A DNA stretch of 64,000 nucleotides from Defluviimonas aquaemixtae (GTDB taxonomy: Bacteria; Pseudomonadota; Alphaproteobacteria; Rhodobacterales; Rhodobacteraceae). The DNA is taken from assembly GCF_900302475.1 (NCBI RefSeq), contig NZ_OMOQ01000001.1:310001-374000 (forward strand), read 5' to 3'. A program made the translations under genes and the position numbers. The notes beneath the pieces were generated by a model that did no database searches, was not told the DNA's origin, and saw nothing but the letters and a program-made list of their open reading frames with translations. Shown here piece by piece: positions 52,642-62,460 of the stretch (position 1 is its first letter; each line of letters begins with the position of its first letter).

Positions 52642-55581
52642 ATGTGCGCCGATACCCCCGACAAGACCGCGCCCGACTATCGCAAGACCGTCTTCCTGCC
52701 CGAGACCGAATTCCCGATGCGCGCGGGTCTGCCCGCGCGCGAGCCCGATTGGCTGGCCCGCTGGGAAAAGATCGGCGTCTATGACCGCCTGCGCGGGAAG
52801 ACGGGACGCGCACCCTTCATCCTGCATGACGGGCCGCCCTACGCGAACGGCCACCTGCATATCGGTCACGCGCTGAACAAGATCCTGAAGGACATGGTCG
52901 TCCGCTCGCAGCAGATGATGGGCCGCGACGCGCGCTACGTCCCCGGCTGGGACTGCCACGGCCTGCCGATCGAGTGGAAGATCGAGGAGCGGTACCGCCA
53001 GAAGGGGCTCGACAAGGACGATGTCGACGTCGTCGCCTTCCGTCAGGAATGCCGCCGGTTCGCCGAGGGCTGGATCGACGTCCAGCGGGATGAGTTCAAG
53101 CGGCTCGGCGTCACCGGCAACTGGCCCGATCCCTATCTCACGATGGACTACCACGCCGAAGCGGTGATCGCCGAGGAGTTCCTGAAGTTCCTGATGAACG
53201 GCACGCTCTATCAGGGCTCCAAGCCCGTGATGTGGTCGCCGGTCGAAAAGACAGCACTCGCGGAGGCCGAGGTCGAGTATCACGACCATACCAGCCACAC
53301 GATCTGGGTGCGGTTTCCGGTCGTGTCGGCGTCCGAGTTCAAGGAACTCGACGGCTGCCTGCAGACCGATCTCCTGCAATCCGCCATCGTGATCTGGACC
53401 ACGACTCCCTGGACGATCCCGCAGAACCGCGCCGTCGCCTTCAATCCGGATGTCACATACGGCCTATACGAGGTCGGTAGCGTCGGCGAACATTCCACTG
53501 CCAAGCCGGGCGAGACGCTGGTCGTCGCGGACGCGCTCGCCGATGCGATCTTCACCGCCGCGCGCGTCGAGGCACACAAGCGGCTCCGCGACGTAAGGTT
53601 TGAGGAACTCGCCGCGCTCACGCTCGCCCACCCCCTCCGCGGCGTCGAAGGCGCCAGCGGCGAATGGGACTACGACGTCCCCATGTTGCCCGGCGATCAC
53701 GTCACCGACGAGGCCGGCACCGGCTTCGTCCACACCGCGCCCAGCCACGGTGACGACGACTACCAGCTTGGCCTGAAGCACGGCCTTCCGATGACCTACA
53801 ACGTCACGGAGGACGGCTCCTTCCGCGCTGACCTGCCCTTGTTCGGAGGCGAGACGATCATCAACCCTGACGGCAAGGAAGGTCCCGCCAACGTCTCGGT
53901 GATCAAGAACCTCGCCTGGGCCGGCAAGCTTTTCGCAAAGGGCAAGATCAAGCACTCCTACCCCCACAGCTGGCGGTCCAAGGCGCCCCTCATCTACCGC
54001 AATACGCCGCAATGGTTCGTGGCCATTGACGCCAAGCTCGACGACGACATGGGCGAGCATGGGCAGACCATCCGTGCCCGCGCGCTGAAGAGCATCGACC
54101 ACCTCGTCACCTGGACCCCGAAATCGGGCCGCAACCGGCTGCATTCGATGATCGAGGCGAGGCCCGACTGGGTCCTGTCGCGTCAGCGTGCCTGGGGCGT
54201 TCCACTTACCTGTTTCGTGAAGAAGGCTGCGAAGCCCGACGATCCGGATTTCTTGTTGAAGAGTGCCGAGATCAACGCCCGGATCGTCGCCGCGTTCGAG
54301 CGCGAGGGCGCCGACGTATGGTACCGGGAGGGCTTCAAGGAAGAGATGCTTGCGGGGGTCGCGGCACCGTCCGACTACGATCAGGTCTTCGACGTGCTCG
54401 ACGTCTGGTTCGACAGCGGCTCCACCCACGCCTTCGTCCTCCGCGACCGGCCGGACGGGACGGAGGACGGCATCGCCGATCTTTACCTCGAAGGCACCGA
54501 CCAGCATCGCGGCTGGTTCCATTCCTCGATGCTCCAGGCCTGCGGCACCAAGGGCCGCGCGCCCTATCGCGGCGTGCTGACCCACGGCTTCACGCTCGAC
54601 GAGAAGGGCATGAAGATGTCCAAGTCCCTGGGCAACACGGTCGCGCCGCAAGAGGTCATCGACGAATACGGCGCCGATATCCTAAGACTTTGGGTTGCGC
54701 AGTCGGACTACACGGTCGACCTGAGGATCGGGAAGGAGATCCTGAAAGGCACTGCCGACAGCTATCGGCGGCTCAGGAACACGATGCGATTCATGCTCGG
54801 CAATCTCGCGGGCTTCGCCGAGACGGAGCGCGTCGCGCCCGCGGACATGCCCGAGCTCGAACGCTGGGTTCTGCACCGACTGGCCGAACTCGACCACGCC
54901 GTCCGCAAGGGCTATGCGGCCTATGACTTCCAGGGCGTGTTCCAGACTCTATTCACGTTCTGCACGGTGGACCTCTCGGCGGTCTATTTCGACATCCGCA
55001 AGGATGTGCTCTACTGCGACGCTGCGGACAGCATCTCGCGCCGCTCCGTACGCACCGTGCTCGACCTTCTGTTCCACCGGCTCGCGACCTGGCTCGCACC
55101 GATCCTCGTCTTCACGATGGAGGATGTCTGGCTGTCGCGCTTTCCGGGCGAGGAGTCCTCGGTTCATCTGATCGACATGCCGGAAACGCCGGCCGACTGG
55201 CTCGACGAACCACTCGCGCAGAAATGGGACAAGATCCGCCGTGTCCGGCGCGTGGTGACCGCCGCCTTGGAAGTGCAGCGCACGGCCAAGGTCATCGGGG
55301 CCTCGCTCGAGGCCGCGCCGGTCGTCCATGTCGAGGATCCGAGTGTGCTGAAGGCGCTGCAATCCGTGCCGTTTGCCGATATCTGCATCACTTCGGGCGT
55401 GCAGCTGACATCCGACCCGGTCCCGAACGACGCCTTCCGCCTGCCCGAAGTGCCTGGCGTCGGCGTCGTGTTTGAAGCCGCCGAAGGCGAGAAATGCCAG
55501 CGCTGCTGGAAGATCCTGCCCGATGTCGGCTCGCACCGCCATGAGGGCACCTGCGCGCGCTGCGACAGCGTTCTGGGCTGA
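52642..55581 (+). CDS. ileS: Isoleucine--tRNA ligase
   Basis: A 979-residue class I synthetase with HIGH motif PYANGHLHIGHALNKI, an editing (CP1) domain, KMSKS motif in KGMKMSKSLGNTVAPQEV, and a C-terminal zinc site (CQRCWK...CARC). It is full length. It charges tRNA-Ile and edits valine. The 220 bp before it are the likely promoter; no T-box is expected in this phylum and none is seen. A DUF1127 gene converges 9 bp downstream. Confidence 0.96.
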   Translation: MCADTPDKTAPDYRKTVFLPETEFPMRAGLPAREPDWLARWEKIGVYDRLRGKTGRAPFILHDGPPYANGHLHIGHALNKILKDMVVRSQQMMGRDARYVPGWDCHGLPIEWKIEERYRQKGLDKDDVDVVAFRQECRRFAEGWIDVQRDEFKRLGVTGNWPDPYLTMDYHAEAVIAEEFLKFLMNGTLYQGSKPVMWSPVEKTALAEAEVEYHDHTSHTIWVRFPVVSASEFKELDGCLQTDLLQSAIVIWTTTPWTIPQNRAVAFNPDVTYGLYEVGSVGEHSTAKPGETLVVADALADAIFTAARVEAHKRLRDVRFEELAALTLAHPLRGVEGASGEWDYDVPMLPGDHVTDEAGTGFVHTAPSHGDDDYQLGLKHGLPMTYNVTEDGSFRADLPLFGGETIINPDGKEGPANVSVIKNLAWAGKLFAKGKIKHSYPHSWRSKAPLIYRNTPQWFVAIDAKLDDDMGEHGQTIRARALKSIDHLVTWTPKSGRNRLHSMIEARPDWVLSRQRAWGVPLTCFVKKAAKPDDPDFLLKSAEINARIVAAFEREGADVWYREGFKEEMLAGVAAPSDYDQVFDVLDVWFDSGSTHAFVLRDRPDGTEDGIADLYLEGTDQHRGWFHSSMLQACGTKGRAPYRGVLTHGFTLDEKGMKMSKSLGNTVAPQEVIDEYGADILRLWVAQSDYTVDLRIGKEILKGTADSYRRLRNTMRFMLGNLAGFAETERVAPADMPELERWVLHRLAELDHAVRKGYAAYDFQGVFQTLFTFCTVDLSAVYFDIRKDVLYCDAADSISRRSVRTVLDLLFHRLATWLAPILVFTMEDVWLSRFPGEESSVHLIDMPETPADWLDEPLAQKWDKIRRVRRVVTAALEVQRTAKVIGASLEAAPVVHVEDPSVLKALQSVPFADICITSGVQLTSDPVPNDAFRLPEVPGVGVVFEAAEGEKCQRCWKILPDVGSHRHEGTCARCDSVLG

Positions 55582-55590
55582 GGAAGCGGG

Positions 55591-55800
55591 TCAGACGGAG
55601 TCCCAAACTCCGAAGCGGCGCCGCAACTCGAAGCGGGTCGCGCCCATGTCGTCCACGAGATGATCATCGTGCCGCATGAGGAGCGCGCGGATGCGCGCGC
55701 GCCCGGTGCGGCGGTCGCGCCACCGGACGAAAATGTCTCTGACCGTCAGGCGGCTAGGTGTGCCGGTGAAAAGGCGCGGCAGGGCGATCCTGTTTGGCAT
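55591..55800 (-). CDS. DUF1127 small basic protein
   Basis: A 69-residue Arg-rich protein whose C-terminal half, RARIRALLMRHDDHLVDDMGATRFELRRRFG, matches the DUF1127 (YjiS-like) helix pair ending in 'L.D.G.TR..'. In related alphaproteobacteria, small DUF1127 proteins affect RNA turnover and phosphate or stress responses. The start ATG 55800 has a perfect AAGGAG seven bases upstream. It is divergent from the LysR gene, with 69 bp between, so the two may share control. Confidence 0.85.
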   Translation of the reverse strand: MPNRIALPRLFTGTPSRLTVRDIFVRWRDRRTGRARIRALLMRHDDHLVDDMGATRFELRRRFGVWDSV

Positions 55801-55869
55801 GGCGGGGCTCCTTGTGGTCCTGTCACGATTTTCGGGCAGGTCGCTGCATCAGGCAAACGAATAGACTTT

Positions 55870-56784
55870 ATGCTCGATATCAGACATATTGATGCCATGC
55901 CTTCGCCCCTCGACAGCGATCTCCTGCGCAGCTTCCTTGCCGTTGCCGACGGCGGCAGCGTCACCGCCGCCGCGGGCCGACTGGGGCGCACACAGTCCGC
56001 GGTCTCGATGCAGATCGCCCGGCTGGAGGACAGTCTCGGCCAGCGCCTGTTCGACCGTCTGCCGCGCGGTGTCGCGCCGACGGAGCGCGGGGCGCAGCTC
56101 CTCCCCTATGCCCGCCGCGTCATCAGGCTAATGGACGAGGCCGCTTCGGCGCTGCGGTCCCGGCCGCTGCAGGGCCCGGTCCGCCTCGGAATTCCGCAGG
56201 ATTACAGCGAAACGGTCCTGCCGGACGTCTTGAACGCGTTCCGCGCCCGCTATCCCGAAGTCGAGGTCACGGTGCGCTGCGACTATTCCGAACCGCAGAT
56301 GGCGGCGATGCGGTCAGGCGAGCTTGACCTCGCCGTCGTCTTCGAGTGGGACAGCCTCGCGCGGACGGGAGGGGAGGTGCTCTGTGTCGAACCGACCGTC
56401 TGGGTGACCTCGACGACGCATGAGCAGCACCTTCAATCGCCGCTTCCGATCGCCCTCTACTTTCACTCCGACTGGTGCCGGCAGCGTCTGATCCCGTCGC
56501 TGGAGCGTCACGACATCGCCCATCGGATCGCTTTCGAATGCGATACGGTCGGTGGGTTTTTCGCCGCCGCGCGGTCCGGCCTCGCGGTCGTGGCCTTATC
56601 GCGCAGTACGATCCCTGACGGGTGCCGCGCACTGACCGAGGCGGAGGGGTTTCCCGTCGTGGATTCCGCGGGCCTTGTGCTGCACAGATCCCCGCGCGGC
56701 TCATCGGAGGCCATCGATGCGCTTGCCGACGCAATCCGCGGGGCATTTCGCCCGGCGGGTCTGTTCCCGGAGCATGGGGCATGA
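55870..56784 (+). CDS. LysR-family transcriptional regulator
   Basis: A 304-residue regulator. The N-terminal helix-turn-helix is DLLRSFLAVADGGSVTAAAGRLGRTQSAVSMQIARLEDSLGQRLFDRLPRG. The effector domain has paired alpha/beta lobes (GPVRLGIPQDYSETVLPDVLNAFRARYPEVEV). The target is unknown; the divergent DUF1127 gene is a candidate. ATG 55870 gives MLDIRHIDAM; ATG 55897 (MPSPLDSDLL) is a likely alternative and would leave an ATCA-N7-TGAT dyad (55877-55891) upstream as a LysR-type site. Neither start has a clear Shine-Dalgarno. It overlaps the methyltransferase gene by 4 bp. Confidence 0.9.
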   Translation: MLDIRHIDAMPSPLDSDLLRSFLAVADGGSVTAAAGRLGRTQSAVSMQIARLEDSLGQRLFDRLPRGVAPTERGAQLLPYARRVIRLMDEAASALRSRPLQGPVRLGIPQDYSETVLPDVLNAFRARYPEVEVTVRCDYSEPQMAAMRSGELDLAVVFEWDSLARTGGEVLCVEPTVWVTSTTHEQHLQSPLPIALYFHSDWCRQRLIPSLERHDIAHRIAFECDTVGGFFAAARSGLAVVALSRSTIPDGCRALTEAEGFPVVDSAGLVLHRSPRGSSEAIDALADAIRGAFRPAGLFPEHGA

Positions 56785-57239
56785 CCCGGTCGGTCGCCTA
56801 TTCCAGCCCGCTCGGCCGGCTGGTCATCACCGAAACCGACGGTGCGATCAGCCGTCTGGAATGGCGCGGCGCGGAGGTGGAGTGCGAGCCGTCCGCCCTT
56901 CTCGATGAGGCCTGCCGCCAGCTCGCCGAGTATTTCAACCGGCAGCGAGAGGCGTTCGATCTCCCGGTCGCGTTCGCGCCGGGACTGACGGGTGCCGTGA
57001 TGCGGGCGATGTGCGCCATTCCCTTCGGCGACACACGGACCTACGGCGATCTGGCGAAAGAGCTAGGCGTGCCGGCGCAGGCCGTGGGCCAGGCCTGCGG
57101 CGCCAATCCGGTCCCGGTGATCGTGCCGTGCCACCGAGTGCTCGGGGCCTCCGGCCTCGGCGGGTTCTCGGCGCCGGGCGGGGTGGAGACCAAGGTGGCG
57201 CTTTTGAAGCACGAGGGCGCGGCGTCACTCCTGATCTGA
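56781..57239 (+). CDS. ogt: Methylated-DNA--protein-cysteine methyltransferase
   Basis: A 152-residue suicide repair protein that moves O6-alkyl groups from guanine to its own Cys. It carries the active-site motif IVPCHRVLGASGLGGFS, with IPFGDTRTYGDLAKELGVPAQAVGQACGANPVP before it (recognition helix and Arg finger region). ATG 56781 overlaps the LysR stop by 4 bp, with GGAG eight bases upstream, so it is coupled to the regulator. No Ada regulatory domain is present. Confidence 0.93.
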   Translation: MTRSVAYSSPLGRLVITETDGAISRLEWRGAEVECEPSALLDEACRQLAEYFNRQREAFDLPVAFAPGLTGAVMRAMCAIPFGDTRTYGDLAKELGVPAQAVGQACGANPVPVIVPCHRVLGASGLGGFSAPGGVETKVALLKHEGAASLLI

Positions 57240-57406
57240 GGGCGGCGAGGTCGGCAACAGCGGCGAGCGCGGCTTCTTATCAATTCGCAAGACGCCATTC
57301 ATCGGTCCACCTCGGACCCGCATTTACGTGGCAGTGGATGCCCGCTTCACGATATAGGGCGGCTGCGCGCGAGTGCCCTCTCTGACCGCCATTCGGCGAA
57401 CAACCG

Positions 57407-58636
57407 TCAATTCTTCATTGCCAAGGGCCAGGCGTCGATGACCTCGCCGAACAGTTCCCAGCGTTCGCCGTCAAAGCGCATCAGCTGCATCTGCTCGATC
57501 GGATAGGAATCTGTCTCACTGGTGTTCAACGTGATGCCGGGAAGCAGCACGTCGAGTTCGACGTTCTGCATGCTGCTGACCGCTTCCATCACGCCAGCGC
57601 GGGTGAGATTGTCGCAGGCCGCCTTCAGTACATGCTCAAGCGCCTGCGACACGCCGTAACCAACGATCGTGGCACTGTGGCCTTTGTCGCCCTCGGGATA
57701 GTATTCGTCCATGAAGGCATTCCACTTCTGCATGCCCTCATCGTCGCTCCATTTTGGATCCTGGGCAACTTTCGTGAAGTGGGCAGTGATCATGCCCTTC
57801 GCGGCTTCCACCGCGGCCGGCTCCAGTCTCAGAACCGCTGTCCTTCCGACACCGACAACGAACTGAGTGGGCTTCCATTCGATCTCCTGCGCGTTGCTGA
57901 TGGCCTGCCCGGCGAATTTGGGGATCGCAGCGTATAGAACGATATCGGCTCCTGACTCCTTGAAGTTGGCAATCTGCGCATCGACGTCGGGATCGGAGGT
58001 GACATATGGCTGTTCGGAAACGATCATCTCGTCCGCCTTCTCGCCGAGCCCGGCGCGCAGTCCGTTGACGAAGTCCTTTCCGAATTCGTCGTCTTGGAAA
58101 AGGATGCCGATCCTGCCGTCAGGATAGGTGTCCAGGATGTATTTCGCGTAGATCTTGGCTTCGGACGTATAGGGAGGGTGGAAGCCCATGGTCCACGGAA
58201 ACTCCTTGCGATGCCCCCATTTTGACGCGCCGGAACTGACGAAGATATGGGGCACCTCCTGCTCATTGAGGTACTCGCGGATGGCCGAATTGGTAGCCGT
58301 GCCGATGGTGCTGTAGATCAGGAACACGCCGTCTTCTTCCACCAGCTTCTTTGCCGCCGCCAGGGTCTTCGGCGGGCTGTAGGCATCGTCATAGGCGACG
58401 AGCTCGATTTGCCGTCCGCATACCCCGCCTTCGGCATTCAGCATGTCCATGTAGGCCTCGTCGGTCTTGTTCACCATGGAATAGCTCGCCGCGGGCCCGG
58501 TGAAGGGGCCGATTGTCCCGATCCTAATTGTCGAGTCCGTCACGCCGGTATCCAGCGCCCAGGCCCCTGTCATGGCAGCCGATGCGGCAATGGTAGCTCC
58601 GAAAAAGGCTGATCGTGACTTGAAATTCATCTGCAT
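57407..58636 (-). CDS. ABC transporter substrate-binding protein (branched-chain amino acid type), orphan
   Basis: A 409-residue periplasmic protein with a signal peptide (MQMNFKSRSAFFGATIAASAAMTGAWA|LD) and the Peripla_BP_6 fold: DSTIRIGTIGPFTGPAASYSM, FLIYSTIGTATNSAIREYLNEQEVPHIFVSSGASKWG, and KYILDTYPDGRIGILFQDDEFGKDFV. The ligand may be a branched-chain amino acid, amide or aromatic acid. No permease or ATPase gene lies near. ATG 58636 has GGAG eight bases upstream; the inner Met at 58630 is less well placed. Confidence 0.9.
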   Translation of the reverse strand: MQMNFKSRSAFFGATIAASAAMTGAWALDTGVTDSTIRIGTIGPFTGPAASYSMVNKTDEAYMDMLNAEGGVCGRQIELVAYDDAYSPPKTLAAAKKLVEEDGVFLIYSTIGTATNSAIREYLNEQEVPHIFVSSGASKWGHRKEFPWTMGFHPPYTSEAKIYAKYILDTYPDGRIGILFQDDEFGKDFVNGLRAGLGEKADEMIVSEQPYVTSDPDVDAQIANFKESGADIVLYAAIPKFAGQAISNAQEIEWKPTQFVVGVGRTAVLRLEPAAVEAAKGMITAHFTKVAQDPKWSDDEGMQKWNAFMDEYYPEGDKGHSATIVGYGVSQALEHVLKAACDNLTRAGVMEAVSSMQNVELDVLLPGITLNTSETDSYPIEQMQLMRFDGERWELFGEVIDAWPLAMKN

Positions 58637-59240
58637 TTTGAGCTCTCCGACTAGAAATTGATGATCGTAGGAACAGGAAGCCACTTAGGTGCCGCGCCAT
58701 TTCACAGGCTCCCAGCACCAGACAGGCTTTGCGCCGGCACTCAGCTAGAAGTTTAGCTTTCTGCGTCGACCTTCGCTTGACGAGCGTCAAAGAGAGGTTT
58801 TCAGGTCGTATCCGTTACGGCTTGATTGCTCGCGTCTTCACCGAGCTTGTGTGTTCGCGGTAGATTTGGATGAGCGCCGCTTTGCCGCAGGCCCACAAGG
58901 CTAGCCGATTGCGATTTACATCGCGACGGTTTGCGGAATGGCGAAAGCTTGTATCAGTGCAATCTGTCAGTGGCGATGAGCTCCCGTCGCGGCTGTTCGG
59001 AAAAGAGAATAGCGAGATAGGTCACTCTTCAGCCGCAGGCGCATTCCGGTGCGCTTCAAATCGACGTTTGTTCCGGATTCCAAGCGGTCACGGGAGGCGG
59101 GATGCGGGTGCAGGGGGTGCGTGGCGCGGCGTTTGAATGGCGTGTTGCACCGGTGCGAAATGCTTTCGGAAAAGCTAACGTCACAAGAAAAGCTTATTAA
59201 ATTCAGCCTGTTGCCACTGCCTTCACGCGTGAAATCTGGC
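58637..59240. other. Intergenic region of about 600 bp
   Basis: No gene can be supported. Plus-strand frames around 58870-59136 and 59049-59240 lack ribosome binding sites and known motifs. Base composition is lower in GC than the neighbours, especially 58650-58930. It presumably holds the promoter of the substrate-binding protein gene at its left edge. Confidence 0.4.
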
Positions 59241-59696
59241 TCAGGTGATCGCTTCCAGCCGCTCCTTCGACATCTCGCCGGGCACGATCGTGATCGGGAT
59301 CGGCAGGTTGCCGGAGGTCTTCGAGAGCTGCGTGACAAGCGGTCCGGGGCCCGACTTGTCGGTGCCCGCGCCGAGAACGAGGACGCCGATCTCGGTGTCC
59401 TCCTTGATCTGGTCGAGGATTTCCGACACCGGCTCGCCCTCGCGAATCACGAGTTGCGGCTCGATCCCCTGGCGGTCGCGCATCCATTTCGCGAACACCT
59501 CGAAATGCGCCTCAATCCGTTCACGCGCCTCGGCACGCATGATGTCGCCGACGCCGATCCAGTGCTGGAACTCCTCAGGCGGGATAACCGAGAGTATTGT
59601 CACTCCCGCCCCGGTATGCGCGGCGCGCAACGCGGCGAACCGCATCGCGTTCAGGCATTCGCGGCTGTCGTCGAGCACCACCAGAAACTTGCGCAT
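59241..59696 (-). CDS. Universal stress protein (UspA family)
   Basis: A 151-residue single-domain Usp: RKFLVVLDDSRECLNAMRFAALRAAHTGAGVTILSVIP, then the ATP-loop-like region VLVLGAGTDKSGPGPLVTQL...PIPITIVPG. The G-x2-G-x9-G(S/T) loop is only partly kept (GAGTDKSGPGPLVTQLSKTSG), so ATP binding is plausible but unproven. The role is in general stress. It sits 62 bp after ilvE on the same strand, perhaps read from the same transcript. Confidence 0.88.
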   Translation of the reverse strand: MRKFLVVLDDSRECLNAMRFAALRAAHTGAGVTILSVIPPEEFQHWIGVGDIMRAEARERIEAHFEVFAKWMRDRQGIEPQLVIREGEPVSEILDQIKEDTEIGVLVLGAGTDKSGPGPLVTQLSKTSGNLPIPITIVPGEMSKERLEAIT

Positions 59697-59758
59697 GAAT
59701 ATCCCCCGTCAGAAGGCGCGATCATGGCCGCTCGTGCGGGCCAAGGCAATCCTCGCCG

Positions 59759-60622
59759 TCAATCAGCCGAATGGGCCCAGTCCCAGTAGAGCTCGCGCAC
59801 GCGCTTCGCCACAGGGCCGTGCTGATAGTGGGTACCGTCGAATTCCACGACCGGCGTCACCTTCGACATGTTGCCCGACAGAAAGACTTCGTCCGCGGCG
59901 CGGAAGTCGTCGAACCCCAGCACGCATTCATGGACCTTCACGCCGTCGGCGACGAGGTTGTCGATGTGGCGGGCCCGCGTGATCCCCGACAGGAAGGTGC
60001 CGTTGGGGATCGGGGTGAAGACCTCGCCGTCCTTGGCCATGAAGACGTTCGCCGTCGCCGTCTCGGCCACATTGCCGAGCGCGTCGGCTACAAGCGCGTT
60101 GTCGTAGCCCTTCGCGTTTGCCTCGGCGAGCATCCGCGCATTGTTCGGATAGAGGCAGCCCGCCTTTGCGTTCGTGACCGCCGAGTCGAGCACCGGCCGG
60201 CGGAACCGGGTCGTCGTCAAACGGGTCGTGCTGCCTGCCGGCGCCATCGGAATCTCTTCGAGGCAGATTGCGAAGCCGGTGGCGCCAAGCTTCGGCACGA
60301 CGCCCAGATCGCCGCCGTCAAGTGCCCAGTACATCGGCCGGATGTAGACGGCGGCATCCTTGGGACAGAGGCCGAGCCCCTCGCGCGCGATTGCGGCGAT
60401 CTCTTCGGCTGAATGAGTCGGCGTGATCATCATCGCCTCGGCCGACCGGTTCACGCGCGCGCAGTGCTTGTCGAGATCGGGTGCGATGCCCTCGAACCAG
60501 CGTGCGCCGTCGAAGACTGTCGTACCGAGCCAGCTGCCGTGATCGGCCGCCCGCATCACCGCGACGTCTCCGTCATGCCACTGACCTTCGAACCATGTAC
60601 GGATGTTTCTGCCCGTCGCCAT
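59759..60622 (-). CDS. ilvE: Branched-chain amino acid aminotransferase
   Basis: A 287-residue fold-type IV PLP enzyme. The catalytic Lys is in DSAVTNAKAGCLYPNNARMLAEANAKGYDNALVAD, PLP-phosphate contacts are in NVAETATANVFMAKDG, and GTFLSGITRARHI follows. It makes Leu, Ile and Val from the 2-oxo acids with glutamate. D-amino-acid aminotransferase is a related alternative, but the length and motifs fit the branched-chain type of this group. ATG 60622 has GGAGGA eight bases upstream; the longer frame lacks coding character. Confidence 0.88.
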   Translation of the reverse strand: MATGRNIRTWFEGQWHDGDVAVMRAADHGSWLGTTVFDGARWFEGIAPDLDKHCARVNRSAEAMMITPTHSAEEIAAIAREGLGLCPKDAAVYIRPMYWALDGGDLGVVPKLGATGFAICLEEIPMAPAGSTTRLTTTRFRRPVLDSAVTNAKAGCLYPNNARMLAEANAKGYDNALVADALGNVAETATANVFMAKDGEVFTPIPNGTFLSGITRARHIDNLVADGVKVHECVLGFDDFRAADEVFLSGNMSKVTPVVEFDGTHYQHGPVAKRVRELYWDWAHSAD

Positions 60623-60770
60623 TCCGTCGTTCCTCCGCGCCGACACCCCTTTTGGCGCGCATGATGGAAAAGCGGGCGGCGAAGCACAACCCGCCTCCGA
60701 GCCGCCTCCCGCCGTTTCCAAACCTGCCCGGCAGTGATAATCCCGCTCCGAACCGCCGGATCACGAACCG

Positions 60771-61676
60771 ATGCCGAACACCAGCAGATCAGCCGAACCC
60801 AAGCGCCCCGCCGATATCGGGCGCGTGCTGGTCGTGGGCGGAAGCGGCAAGCTCGGCCGTCTGCTGCGCCTCGCCTGGAATGCGGCGGGGCAGGGGGGGC
60901 TTGCTTGGCAGGATCGACGGGTCGGGCCGCTCGTCTTTGACCCGCTGGCCGAGTCCGAGCGTTTCGCCGCTGCCGCCGAAGGAACGGACGCGATATTAAA
61001 CCTCGCTGGTCCGACCGGCGGCGATGCCAAGGCGCTCGAAGTTCACACCGACCTTGCGCTCGCTGCCTTGCAGGCGGGGCGGGACGCGGGTGCGGGTCGG
61101 GTGTTTCTAGTCTCGAGCGCTGCGGTCTACGGCGCCCCCACCGGCCCGGCATCGGAAGTCACCGCGCTGTCACCGCTTGCCGACTATGGCAGGGCCAAGC
61201 AGGAGATGGAGCAGAGGGCCTGGGGCTGGCGTGCCACCGCCGGGCCAATCCCGCCGGAGATGACGATACTGCGCATCGGCAATGTCGCGGGCGCCGATCA
61301 GCTTCTTGGTGCAGTACCGCGAGCGGAACCACAGGCGCTCGATCTCTTCGCCGACGGGCGGGGACCGGCGCGCAGCTATATCGGCCCACTGGCACTGGCA
61401 CGCGTGCTAGCGGCGCTCTTTGCGATGTCGCGCAAGGGGCAGGCGTTGCCGGAAGTCCTCAACGTCGCGCTCGATGGCACGGTCCGGATGGACGAGCTAC
61501 TGGACGCCGATGGCCGCGATTGGCGGGCACGGCCGGCGCCGGAAACGCTCCCACGGGAAGTCGCGCTTGACGTCGCGCGACTGCGGGGTCTGGTTTCCTG
61601 GTTGCCCCGCGCTGAGGCGGGCCAGGTCGCGGCGGACTACCGAGCGGTTGTGGCCAAGGGGGAGGGCACGCGATGA
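60771..61676 (+). CDS. NAD-dependent epimerase/dehydratase-like SDR
   Basis: A 301-residue extended SDR with the NAD loop VLVVGGSGKLGRLLRLA, then VFLVSSAAVYGAP (Ser), YGRAKQEME (Tyr-x3-Lys) and ILRIGNVAGADQLLG. It probably changes an NDP-sugar or a lipid-linked sugar. It overlaps the sugar transferase gene by 4 bp, an arrangement where an SDR acts with an initiating transferase on the first sugar. The ribosome binding site before ATG 60771 is weak. Confidence 0.82.
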   Translation: MPNTSRSAEPKRPADIGRVLVVGGSGKLGRLLRLAWNAAGQGGLAWQDRRVGPLVFDPLAESERFAAAAEGTDAILNLAGPTGGDAKALEVHTDLALAALQAGRDAGAGRVFLVSSAAVYGAPTGPASEVTALSPLADYGRAKQEMEQRAWGWRATAGPIPPEMTILRIGNVAGADQLLGAVPRAEPQALDLFADGRGPARSYIGPLALARVLAALFAMSRKGQALPEVLNVALDGTVRMDELLDADGRDWRARPAPETLPREVALDVARLRGLVSWLPRAEAGQVAADYRAVVAKGEGTR

Positions 61677-62284
61677 CACCCGGAAAGCGTTTCTTCGACA
61701 TCGCGCTTGCACTCTTGCTTCTGCCGCTGTTCCTGCCGCTCATGGGCACTATCGCGATCGCGCTTCTCGCCGCTCAGGGACGGCCGGTCCTTTACGCGTC
61801 CGAACGCATGCGAGATCCCTCCCGTGCGTTCAATCTGTGGAAGTTCCGCACGATGCGGCCGGCGCCCGTCGACAGCGGTGTTTCCGGCGGTGACAAGAAC
61901 GCCAGGATCACGCCCACGGGCAAGCTGTTGCGGCGCAGCCGGCTCGACGAACTGCCGCAGATTTTCAACATTCTCGCCGGAGACATGAGTTTCGTCGGCC
62001 CCCGTCCACCACTTCGGCAATATGTGGATGCGTTTCCCGAAACTTACAGTGCGGTTTTAAAGTCGCGTCCCGGCGTGACGGGGCTCGCATCGCTTCTCTA
62101 TCACCGTCACGAGGAGCGAGTACTCGCCCCGTGCGCGAGTGCCGAAGAGACGAATCGTGTTTATTCAAGGCGTTGCATCCCTGTGAAGGCGCGTCTAGAC
62201 CTCATCTATCAGCGAAACCAAGGCATCTGTTTCGACATCGCGATCCTCGCCCGTACCCTCGCATCTGTTGCGAATCGGTCCTAA
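61673..62284 (+). CDS. Initiating sugar (undecaprenyl-phosphate) transferase
   Basis: A 203-residue monotopic phosphoglycosyl transferase. It has an N-terminal re-entrant helix FDIALALLLLPLFLPLMG, RDPSRAFNLWKFRTMR (the catalytic region, where an acidic residue and FRTM are conserved), and RRSRLDELPQIFNILAGDMSFVGPRP. It is the short PglC/WcaJ-C type without the long membrane N-terminus. It puts the first sugar-1-phosphate onto undecaprenyl phosphate at the inner membrane. It is coupled to the SDR gene by a 4-bp overlap. Confidence 0.92.
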   Translation: MTPGKRFFDIALALLLLPLFLPLMGTIAIALLAAQGRPVLYASERMRDPSRAFNLWKFRTMRPAPVDSGVSGGDKNARITPTGKLLRRSRLDELPQIFNILAGDMSFVGPRPPLRQYVDAFPETYSAVLKSRPGVTGLASLLYHRHEERVLAPCASAEETNRVYSRRCIPVKARLDLIYQRNQGICFDIAILARTLASVANRS

Positions 62285-62460
62285 ACGCGCGGAAACCGGT
62301 GATTTTCCGCCGAAAAGCCTGTGGAAATCGTACAACCGCGGGTATGGTCTTGCAGAGTTCGGCGACGGCTCTATTACTGCGACGGCGACAATAATAACAC
62401 GCACCTCTCGGGTTTCCGGATCGGTTTCCTGAGCAGCGTGGCGAACGAGGTGGCACATCC

